Origin: Chloroflexota bacterium
GTDB taxonomy: Bacteria; Chloroflexota; Ktedonobacteria; Ktedonobacterales; JACDGC01
Assembly: GCA_021812265.1 (NCBI GenBank)
Contig: JAKAOI010000031.1
Location: 1 to 11,294 of the forward strand
DNA: 11,294 bases
Direction: 5' to 3'
Shown one piece after another: positions 1-6,398 of this stretch. Made by a program: the position numbers and the translations under genes. Numbering within the stretch: the stretch's first letter is position 1; every line of letters begins with the position of its first letter. Below the pieces are notes generated by a model. The model worked only from the letters and a program-made list of their open reading frames with translations. It searched no databases and was not told the origin of the DNA.

Positions 1-16
1 CGTATCTGAAACAGAG

Positions 17-74
17 GGAGGTCTGGGGACACCCCAGAACCCCGTACAAGGGGCATTGCCCCTTGTATATCCCC
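17..74. repeat. GC-rich tandem double-hairpin intergenic element
   Basis: Two perfect hairpins lie side by side. The first has a 7-bp stem (TCTGGGG 22-28, loop ACA, CCCCAGA 32-38). The second has a 10-bp stem (TACAAGGGGC 45-54, loop ATT, GCCCCTTGTA 58-67) and is followed by TATCCCC. The layout resembles the REP-like palindromic elements scattered between genes in many bacteria. A degenerate relative sits at 7805-7843. There is no T-tract, so it is not a classical intrinsic terminator, although it could end transcription of a gene to the left or protect a 3' end. The hairpins are certain; the assignment to a repeat family is inferred. Confidence 0.6.
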
Positions 75-95
75 GATGTTCCATGCTGAAGCGAA

Positions 96-113
96 AGTCT
101 TGAAGACTATAAT
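96..113 (+). promoter_or_regulatory. Candidate -10 hexamer beside a small inverted repeat
   Basis: A perfect TATAAT occurs at 108-113, immediately after the inverted repeat AGTCTT-G-AAGACT (96-108). No good -35 hexamer is visible 16-18 bases upstream (85-90 reads GCTGAA). If used, it would give a leader of about 210 bases for the sigma gene at 331. This is a weak call based on the -10 box alone. Confidence 0.2.
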
Positions 114-218
114 GACTCTGTAGCCTATGCAAATGGCAAGGCCAAATGATCTGCAGCGAGTTTTTACGAAACCTTAAAATTTATGTGAGATTTTGTGTTT
201 TTATAGCGTAATAACAAT

Positions 219-238
219 AGTGATGTTATAACACCACT
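219..238. promoter_or_regulatory. 20-bp palindrome, candidate operator upstream of the first sigma gene
   Basis: AGTGATGTTATAACACCACT is symmetric about 228/229 in nine of ten base pairs; only the pair 223/234 (A against C) breaks it. The core TGTTATAACA is perfect. The zero-length spacer makes a stable RNA hairpin unlikely and favours binding by a dimeric protein. It lies 93 bases upstream of the ECF sigma start and is the most regular element in the leader. The binding factor is unknown. Confidence 0.45.
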
Positions 239-330
239 CCTGATATTGTATTGTGCATATTTTATGTGTCTTTTCATTGAGTCGTTCCTGCAACGCAGCA
301 GATCGAGTGAAAGGGTAACTGTGAGGCGTC

Positions 331-978
331 ATGAGTTCAAGTGGATGGACCGATAAGGTTTTTGCGGTAGAGTTAAGCAAACATAATCCCGATGCTTTAG
401 CCGCAATAATTGAACGGTATTCGCGAGAGTTATTTTATTTTATCAAAGTTGTTCTCAACACGATAGGAAACGAACAGGATGTTGAAGAATGCTTAAATGA
501 TGTGTTTATTTCTGCATGGCAGGATATTGCCTCATTTGACGCTTCGCGCGGTTCATTTCGGACGTGGCTGACGATGCGCGCCAGATATATCGCGTTGGAT
601 AAACGCCGTTCTCTTATCAAAAAGCACATGAATACTGTTACCATCTCGCATTTGGAAAATGAGCACCTCAATTTTGTTGAAGCAGAAGGTGATTCATTCT
701 CATTTTTAGATCGGTATTTTGCTCAAGATATACACCTTCAGGAACCCCTAGATAATCTGCTTGAGAAACGCGAAGAACAAGAACAGTTGTATACAGCTCT
801 TGCTCTGTTGTCTGATCTAGACAGGCGTTTGGTATATATGAGGTATTTTTTGCTTATGAGCGCAGAAGATATGGCGGCTGAAACAGGATTGTCACGACAC
901 GCCATTGATACGCGTATCTGGCGGGCGCGCAGATCTATGCGCGATGCGCTGCGGGAGCCAGCTCATGGACGAATATAA
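331..978 (+). CDS. ECF-type RNA polymerase sigma factor
   Basis: This 215-residue protein has the two-domain layout of an extracytoplasmic-function sigma-70 factor. Region 2 spans about residues 20-95, including the conserved stretch around DVEECLNDVFISAWQDI and the FRTWLTMRARYIALDKRR segment that melts and reads the -10 element. Region 4 spans about 148-207, with a helix-turn-helix around LSRHAIDTRIWRARRSM that reads the -35. It should direct core polymerase to a small regulon when released by its anti-sigma partner, whose gene overlaps its 3' end by 14 bases. The ATG at 331 is preceded by GAGG (323-326) and AAGGG (311-315). The linker between the regions is long (about 50 residues) but there is no extra C-terminal domain. 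Sigma function is secure; the target promoters are unknown. Confidence 0.92.
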   Translation: MSSSGWTDKVFAVELSKHNPDALAAIIERYSRELFYFIKVVLNTIGNEQDVEECLNDVFISAWQDIASFDASRGSFRTWLTMRARYIALDKRRSLIKKHMNTVTISHLENEHLNFVEAEGDSFSFLDRYFAQDIHLQEPLDNLLEKREEQEQLYTALALLSDLDRRLVYMRYFLLMSAEDMAAETGLSRHAIDTRIWRARRSMRDALREPAHGRI

Positions 979-2122
979 ATCAACCAATAATAATTTTGCC
1001 GACAATCGTCGTGCCCTGCGAAATGGCCGAAAATTGCCGATAGATTTTACCGCAGATGACACTGAGTTTGCGGAATGTTTGAATGGTCATTTTGATATTC
1101 AAAATGAAGAGTTGCCGCCGCTGTATGCGCAAACGCTTTTAAGCGGACAGTCGCACGCTGCAGCAGATGATGACCTGGAAACACGAGTGCATACCGGGGT
1201 ATTTCAATCTTTAGGGCTATCCATCGAAAAGCATCCATTAACTTCAGAGTTACCGGCGCAAAGAAACCGCCGCAGAAACCGCAAAAAAACAATTGCGCAG
1301 CGAGCTGTTTTGGCAGTCATGTCTTTAGCGCTGATAGTTTCTCTGAATGCGCTTTTCAGCGGAACGGCGTTTGCTTCCATGCTAGATGTATTATCCGGCA
1401 ACACCGGCGCATTGTTTGTTCATTCGTATCCAACGAAGATAACCAAATCAACACCATCCAAAACCAGTATTCAGCCGGATCACCGGATATTATTTCAGCC
1501 GGATTGGGCAGGAACTGTGATAGATGGCTATCACTTTGTAGGTATGGATGTATATGACGCGCAGTGGTGGACTGTTGGCGGCCTGATGACGTTGCGATAC
1601 ATAAAAACAGACGCCCAAGGTGTTCATCAATTAACGATTTTACAATTTCTGCCGAAAAACCAAGTTGCGCTTCAAGTAGTGCAGTCGGGGTCTTCCGAAC
1701 AAATTCCCATAGGCTCATCCAATGGGGTGTTTGTTGCAGGCCATTGGGTGCGCGTAAACGGCGTGCTTCAATGGGAAACTGCGGAACGAGCTGAATTGAT
1801 TTCTGGCGCTATTGGCCAGCAAGGGCTGGTTACATGGATAGCGGTTGATAATATCAGCGCGAATGTGCCGGTAGAAACTATGAAACCATTTTTAGTGTCG
1901 GTGGCTAAAAAACTGAGTCCATTTCAGTTAGAGGATCTTGCAAATACATTGGAAGGCATAAAATATGGCGGTGGAGTTGTGTCAATCGGTTCGGATCAGC
2001 CATTTGGGTATGATGTTATTGCATTGACCCCAGACGCTGCTTTGAATTCGTCTTCAATGATTTATATTCGTATCGATTCCATAACAAATCCCGGTTCGGA
2101 TCCTAATCAAAATACACGCTAA
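965..2122 (+). CDS. Membrane-anchored anti-sigma factor lacking a zinc motif, with extracytoplasmic sensor domain
   Basis: I start this at the ATG at 965, which has GGGAG (953-957) seven bases upstream and overlaps the sigma stop by 14 bases; an in-frame ATG at 905 lies deeper in the sigma gene and has no comparable site. The product is 385 residues. Residues 1-110 are cytoplasmic, hydrophilic and acidic, ending in an Arg/Lys-rich stop (NRRRNRKK). One transmembrane helix follows at about 113-135, then about 250 extracytoplasmic residues. The segment at 254-314 (GVFVAGHWVRVNGVLQW and the following AELI...) resembles the DUF4367-type domain seen on many sigma-linked membrane proteins. There is one cysteine (C38) and no HxxxCxxC zinc motif, so it is not a classical ZAS protein. 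Position, coupling and topology support the anti-sigma role; direct sigma binding is inferred. Confidence 0.75.
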   Translation: MDEYKSTNNNFADNRRALRNGRKLPIDFTADDTEFAECLNGHFDIQNEELPPLYAQTLLSGQSHAAADDDLETRVHTGVFQSLGLSIEKHPLTSELPAQRNRRRNRKKTIAQRAVLAVMSLALIVSLNALFSGTAFASMLDVLSGNTGALFVHSYPTKITKSTPSKTSIQPDHRILFQPDWAGTVIDGYHFVGMDVYDAQWWTVGGLMTLRYIKTDAQGVHQLTILQFLPKNQVALQVVQSGSSEQIPIGSSNGVFVAGHWVRVNGVLQWETAERAELISGAIGQQGLVTWIAVDNISANVPVETMKPFLVSVAKKLSPFQLEDLANTLEGIKYGGGVVSIGSDQPFGYDVIALTPDAALNSSSMIYIRIDSITNPGSDPNQNTR

Positions 2123-2145
2123 CCGTAATTGTTATTGCTGCATAC

Positions 2146-2161
2146 CACCGAATATTCGGTG
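2146..2161. promoter_or_regulatory. Perfect 16-bp palindrome, candidate operator
   Basis: CACCGAATATTCGGTG is a perfect palindrome located 24 bases after the anti-sigma stop. A weak promoter-like pair (TTGTTA at 2129-2134 and TATTCG at 2153-2158) would place it over the -10 box. No T-tract follows, which argues against a terminator. It could be the binding site of a regulator of the downstream lipoprotein gene. Confidence 0.4.
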
Positions 2162-2177
2162 AGCAGATAGATTCAGT

Positions 2178-2252
2178 GCGCAATCTTTAAGTTGCGCTCA
2201 ACATGTACTTTTCTCACTTATTGTGAGTGATTCACATGAATAGGTGTGAATC
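2178..2252. promoter_or_regulatory. Stacked inverted repeats in the leader of the lipoprotein gene
   Basis: Three inverted repeats follow each other: GCGCAA (2178-2183) with TTGCGC (2192-2197); CTCAC with GTGAG around a TTATT loop (about 2213-2227); and the strongest, GATTCACA (2229-2236) with TGTGAATC (2245-2252), a perfect 8-bp stem with an 8-base loop. The last ends just before the ribosome binding site AGAGGAGG (2261-2268). They could act as operators or as a structured 5' leader affecting translation or mRNA stability. No known riboswitch consensus is recognisable. Confidence 0.4.
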
Positions 2253-2277
2253 GAAATTCAAGAGGAGGACTTGAGTC

Positions 2278-4095
2278 TTGCGAAACATGAAAGCGCGTGC
2301 GATGTTTATCAGCATGCTCGGAGTACTGGCAATGCTGGTTGCTGCCTGCGGCGCATCGTCGTCTGGCAGTACAACCGGAGCCAGCTCAACGTACAATTTC
2401 AACTATAGTCCCACAACGCCCAGCAAAACTGGCGGCACCGTCGTTATCGGCGACTGGGAATCACCGGATAACTTGAATCCGTTCTTAACAACATCTGTCG
2501 CTTCAGTTGAAGTGTACAATGCAATTTGGGATAGCTGCCTTATCCAGCTCCCGAACTTGTCCCTTGGCTTAGCTGGTTTCAAACCAGATCAGTGCACACA
2601 GGTTCCCACCGTTGCCAACGGCGGCGAATCAGCTGATGGCTTAACCACAACTTTGAAAATTGATCCGAATGACAAATGGTCTGACGGCACCCCAATTACT
2701 GCCTCGGATTTTGCGTTCATGGTCAGCATTGGTATGGACCCGAATATTGATGGCATCCCACCATATTCATTCATGAAAAGCGTAACCGCAACGGATAGCA
2801 CCACTCTTACTATTAAATGGAGCAGCCCGTTCAGCGACTACCTCAATGCAGTCTCAGGCTTATTCCCATTACCGGCAGAATCATATCCCGGAACATATGT
2901 AAACGGCGTATATAATACTACTGCAGTGCAGGCGTTGGAATCCAACCCCAGCTTCCTGACACAGTTCCCGAAAGACAACGGCGCTTACACTGTTAAGAGC
3001 TTTGCTCCTGGCAATATCGTTCTGCAGAAGAACCCGAATTTCCATTCCAACTTCTTCAAAGGACCTTATTTAGACCAGATTATTTTCAAAGGCACCAGCC
3101 AGAAATCCGTTTTAATTCAGGCTTATAAAACAGGCCAGTATGATAAAGTCGAAGACTTTGTTATGTCCGACCTGCCGCAATTTGCCGGACTTGGCTCTCA
3201 GGTAAACATTGCTCCGCAAATTGGCGTTGAGCACTTGGAATTCAATGTTCGCCCGCAAGCGTTAAACGCTGCGTCGAACGGCGGAACCTCCATCTTCGCG
3301 AGCGCGAATGTACGTAAAGCATTTATTGAAGCCTTCAATACTTGCCAAGCGAATATCGCCGTTGCCGGTATTCCTGACTGCAACAGCCCGTTATATAAAA
3401 CAGGTGAGTTGACTGCTCCTCCGGCTGCCGATTACAATGCTGCTATTCAGTCACCTGCGTTCAACCCAAGTGACGCGCAGTCTTTGATGCAGCAAGCCGG
3501 CTTCAAACTCGACGCAAACGGCAAACTGACCTATCCGAATACTTCAACCGAAGTGAACATTACATTGGTTACGACAAGCGGCAACCCCGAGCGTGACGCT
3601 TACATTCACTTGCTCGCCGCGCAGCTTGCCCAGAACTTGCAAATCAAAACTACCGTTGCTGAATATCCTGCCGGCAAACTGTTCGGCGTATTTGTAAACA
3701 ATGGTATTCTGTCTTCCGGCCAGTATGATATCTCGCTCTTCGCGTATGTCTTCGGTTCAGATCCTTATTTGAACCTGAGCACATTGGTTGGCACATCAAA
3801 TATTCCGACAGCAAAGAATCCTGGCGGCGGCAACTATAGCGGCGCCGATGATCCTGCTGTTGATCAGATTTTGACCACAGACGGCACAACCTATGTCAGC
3901 GAAGCTCAATTGAATAGCGACATGGCGAAAGTTCAACAGATGTTGGCTCAAGATTACTTCTATGATCCATTATTCATCCGCTCCAGCATTTCCTTGGTGA
4001 AATCCACCCTGGGCAACTACCAGCAGAGTCCTTCTTCAGCTGGTGATGACTGGAACATGAATGATTGGTTCACAACTGCTACTCAGAGCCAATAA
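2278..4095 (+). CDS. ABC-type oligopeptide-binding lipoprotein (SBP_bac_5 family)
   Basis: This 605-residue protein captures peptides or similar solutes outside the membrane for an ABC importer. The N-terminus is a lipoprotein signal peptide: a basic start, a hydrophobic stretch (about 8-20), and the lipobox VAAC with the lipidated Cys24, then a Ser/Thr/Gly linker to about residue 50. Family hallmarks include TGGTVVIGDW near 51-60, KWSDGTPITASDF (133-145), GAYTV...KNPNF (235-255) and ANVRKAFIEAFN (343-354). Cysteine pairs C87/C106 and C356/C368 could form disulfides. The start is a TTG at 2278, nine bases after GGAGG (2264-2268); the ATG at 2287 would be 18 bases away, too far. No permease or ATPase genes are adjacent. 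Codon choice is rich in C-ending codons (TTC, AAC, GGC) compared with the neighbours, as expected of a strongly expressed gene. Confidence 0.9.
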   Translation: MRNMKARAMFISMLGVLAMLVAACGASSSGSTTGASSTYNFNYSPTTPSKTGGTVVIGDWESPDNLNPFLTTSVASVEVYNAIWDSCLIQLPNLSLGLAGFKPDQCTQVPTVANGGESADGLTTTLKIDPNDKWSDGTPITASDFAFMVSIGMDPNIDGIPPYSFMKSVTATDSTTLTIKWSSPFSDYLNAVSGLFPLPAESYPGTYVNGVYNTTAVQALESNPSFLTQFPKDNGAYTVKSFAPGNIVLQKNPNFHSNFFKGPYLDQIIFKGTSQKSVLIQAYKTGQYDKVEDFVMSDLPQFAGLGSQVNIAPQIGVEHLEFNVRPQALNAASNGGTSIFASANVRKAFIEAFNTCQANIAVAGIPDCNSPLYKTGELTAPPAADYNAAIQSPAFNPSDAQSLMQQAGFKLDANGKLTYPNTSTEVNITLVTTSGNPERDAYIHLLAAQLAQNLQIKTTVAEYPAGKLFGVFVNNGILSSGQYDISLFAYVFGSDPYLNLSTLVGTSNIPTAKNPGGGNYSGADDPAVDQILTTDGTTYVSEAQLNSDMAKVQQMLAQDYFYDPLFIRSSISLVKSTLGNYQQSPSSAGDDWNMNDWFTTATQSQ

Positions 4096-4096
4096 T

Positions 4097-4118
4097 AACT
4101 CTTTCACAGAGTTGTTTT
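4097..4118 (+). terminator. Weak stem-loop followed by T-run
   Basis: AACTCT (4097-4102) pairs with AGAGTT (4108-4113) around a 5-base loop, followed by GTTTT. The AT-rich 6-bp stem is weak. It starts one base after the lipoprotein stop and may act together with the stronger hairpin just downstream. Confidence 0.35.
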
Positions 4119-4129
4119 CATCCAACGGG

Positions 4130-4160
4130 GCGGGAGAGAATTTTCTCTTCCGCTCTTTTG
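4130..4160 (+). terminator. Rho-independent terminator of the lipoprotein gene
   Basis: GCGGGAGAGA (4130-4139) pairs with TCTCTTCCGC (4144-4153) as a 10-bp stem with one G-T pair and a 4-base loop, followed by a T-rich tail (TCTTTTG, then TGTTATTTT). This is a classical intrinsic terminator 35 bases after the stop. It separates the lipoprotein gene from the downstream membrane-protein/EPSPS pair. Confidence 0.85.
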
Positions 4161-4493
4161 TGTTATTTTGCAGCGTTATCGGCACAAAGTCCTAAAGCTA
4201 TGTTTATGTAGCAAGAAAAGTGAAATCCCCCTTGGGGAGTCGTCACCCTGTGATACAGTATATACAGGGATATAACACATAGAAAATAATTTTATAAGAA
4301 AAATATTTGCAAGTTGTGTTTGTCAACCATCTTTTTTTAATAGAAGATTCTGTAAAGCTGCTGCCCTATAGAGCGTATGTAATAAGAATGTGCGCGGCGG
4401 TTTTGCCGAAGGTCTGTTGCTTGATATAGTATATGGTGAGATGCTTCGGTATGCAACTGTGATGAAAATGTTGAACAGTAAAGGAAAAGCGCT
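4161..4493. other. 333-base intergenic region with two small inverted repeats
   Basis: No convincing gene is present. Two inverted repeats are visible: TCCCC (4226-4230) with GGGGA (4234-4238), and CCCTGT (4246-4251) with ACAGGG (4264-4269). An AT-rich tract follows at about 4278-4310. A promoter for the membrane-protein gene must lie here, since a terminator closes the upstream unit, but I find no clear -35/-10 pair; TTGTCA at 4320-4325 is the best -35-like word and lacks a good partner. The ribosome binding site of the next gene is AAGGA at 4481-4485. Confidence 0.4.
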
Positions 4494-6392
4494 ATGATTA
4501 TAGTTTTACTTGCGTTTATTGGCGCGTTGGCAATAACAGGGATATTGGCTTTTTTTCGAGTTATTGCCAGCCGGAAGAAGATGAATTTTGATAAGTCATT
4601 TACCATGTGGCTGATTATTTTATTTGTTTTTAATTTTTTCTTTGATGTATTGTATCTTTATTTTGGCATGCCGGCTTTGACAGGGCCGTTTGGCGGCTGG
4701 GAGTGGATATTATGGCCGGGTGTGCTTAGCGCAATAGTAAGCATATTTTTGCGCGGCGTATCCGGCGCGCAGGAACTGTATTCGAATATACTGAACGCCG
4801 GCGAACGTTTTCGCGCCGGAAATGGCAATGTGATAAATTCCCGTCGGCCGCGGGCGCCGGCGCTTATGGCTGACGGAGCAGGAGCCGCGGGAATTTTTAT
4901 GTTTGTTTTTATTTTATTCATTGCTGTTATTGTAAATTCTGGGATCGTGGTTGCCACCACATGGTTTGACGGCAACGCTAAGGCCTTGGCCGCGCTTCCG
5001 AATGTATCGGTAATGCCATCCGGCGCGCAACTGCCGCCAACAAATGTTCAACATATTGTGCAGGTTACTCAAGCAATAGCTTCATTTAAGGGGCAGCAAA
5101 CATTAGGGCAAAACGGGCAAAATCTTGGCTCATTATACCAAGTGGAGCAAAGTGATTTTGTGCTGCAATCAGTTAACCAGCATTTATATTGGATTGCGCC
5201 GCTGGTTTATAATAATATTTTTGTGAATCTCAGCCATTCATCTACGCCGGGCTATGTAGTTGTAGACGCCGAAAATCCCAATACCCCAGCTCAATTGAAA
5301 ACCGGATATACTATGCGTTATATCCCCGGAGCGCTGTTGAATCAAGATTTGATACGCCATGTATATTTAAGCGGGTATGTCAATGGAAACTTGGAAGACC
5401 CTACTTTAGAAGTAAATGATAATTGGCAGCCGTATTTTACCGTTTCGCTGATGACTCCTTCTCATGGGTTTACCGGCGCAACAATCAGTAAGGTTTTGCT
5501 GGTAGATCCTCAGTCTGGGGATGTGCAGGCGTATGCGCCGCAAGATACCCCTTCTTGGGTTGATAGAGTATATTCGCAAAATGTGGTCAATCAATATATG
5601 ACTTGGTGGGGATTATATCATTATGCTTCGTGGTTTAATCCATCCGGCGCGTTGCAGCAGCAGCCCGCCTCTGCGCCGGAGCTTGTGTATAATAACATCG
5701 ATCAGCCGGTATGGATTATTCCGATGACTTCAAGCGCCGCAAGCGATAATTCCAGCACCGGAATAGTATTATATGATACTCGCAAAAATTCCGCGCAGTA
5801 TTACCAGCTTTCGGGGTTAGGTATAGGTGATAATGTTGTTCATACCTTCTCTTCCAATCCGCATAATATCCGAAATTATGATGTCAGCGGTGTGCAGTTG
5901 TATAACATTTATGGCAAGCCGACTTGGGTGGCTATTTTTTCTCAAGCAAATGCCCAAGGCGCAACATTTCAGGCGATTGGATTGCTCGACGCGAATGAAC
6001 TGAATGGATCTAACGTACAAATGGAGCCGACTTTAAACCAAGCGTTAACCGATTACCAACAGTGGCTGGCAACGAATGCCGGAGGCTCTTCCATAGCAAG
6101 TTCGCAGGGTTTGGTAGAAAATTTCAGCGGCAAACTATTGCGCATTGCGCCGACAACCGTAAATAATGAGACGGTGTATTATTTGTGGGTGCAGGGGCAG
6201 TCAAATATTCTTACTGCGCCGCTTTCACTTTCGCCGCTGCTGCCTTTGGCGCAGCCAGGAGATATGATAACCGGAACATATTTGAATACGGGCACAACTG
6301 TAGTAACATTAACAGCTTTTACCGACAACTCCGTTCAATTGTCCCCGCCAGTTGGGGTAACTCCAACGGCAACTCCAACAGCGGGCGGTTAA
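4494..6392 (+). CDS. Membrane protein with four N-terminal helices and a large repeated ectodomain, function unknown
   Basis: I do not recognise a named family for this 632-residue protein. The N-terminus has four predicted membrane helices at about residues 2-24, 37-58, 69-87 and 132-155, with a basic cytoplasmic loop (about 104-121) between helices 3 and 4. The remaining ~470 residues should be extracytoplasmic. There, a degenerate motif recurs: a small or Asn-containing turn, Pro-x-(Trp/Tyr/Phe), a hydrophobic strand, then after 15-25 residues a strand ending in Asp. Examples lie at 309-345, 400-431 and 472-501, with a possible fourth at 230-260. This is loosely like PepSY-type modules. 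The segment 585-612 (GDMITGTYLNTGTTVV) is a compact beta-rich piece, and the protein ends in a Thr/Pro tail. The ATG has AAGGA eight bases upstream. It lies 6 bases before the EPSPS gene, probably in one operon. Confidence 0.8.
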   Translation: MIIVLLAFIGALAITGILAFFRVIASRKKMNFDKSFTMWLIILFVFNFFFDVLYLYFGMPALTGPFGGWEWILWPGVLSAIVSIFLRGVSGAQELYSNILNAGERFRAGNGNVINSRRPRAPALMADGAGAAGIFMFVFILFIAVIVNSGIVVATTWFDGNAKALAALPNVSVMPSGAQLPPTNVQHIVQVTQAIASFKGQQTLGQNGQNLGSLYQVEQSDFVLQSVNQHLYWIAPLVYNNIFVNLSHSSTPGYVVVDAENPNTPAQLKTGYTMRYIPGALLNQDLIRHVYLSGYVNGNLEDPTLEVNDNWQPYFTVSLMTPSHGFTGATISKVLLVDPQSGDVQAYAPQDTPSWVDRVYSQNVVNQYMTWWGLYHYASWFNPSGALQQQPASAPELVYNNIDQPVWIIPMTSSAASDNSSTGIVLYDTRKNSAQYYQLSGLGIGDNVVHTFSSNPHNIRNYDVSGVQLYNIYGKPTWVAIFSQANAQGATFQAIGLLDANELNGSNVQMEPTLNQALTDYQQWLATNAGGSSIASSQGLVENFSGKLLRIAPTTVNNETVYYLWVQGQSNILTAPLSLSPLLPLAQPGDMITGTYLNTGTTVVTLTAFTDNSVQLSPPVGVTPTATPTAGG

Positions 6393-6398
6393 ATTGGC

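Noticed and set aside
905..964. Longer start (ATG 905) for the first anti-sigma protein
   Set aside because: It overlaps sigma region 4 coding by about 74 bases and lacks a good ribosome site; the ATG at 965 has GGGAG seven bases upstream.
4171..4260. Words such as CACAAAGTCCTAAAGC and TAGC recall parts of a GEMM (c-di-GMP) riboswitch
   Set aside because: The 5' half of the aptamer (the GGCAAACC hairpin) and the GGGTT receptor segment are missing, and the pairing does not match the family.
4337..4606. Minus-strand open frame of 89 codons across the start of the membrane-protein gene
   Set aside because: It covers the promoter/leader and membrane-helix coding region of a well-supported gene, has no recognisable domain, and looks like a reverse-strand shadow.
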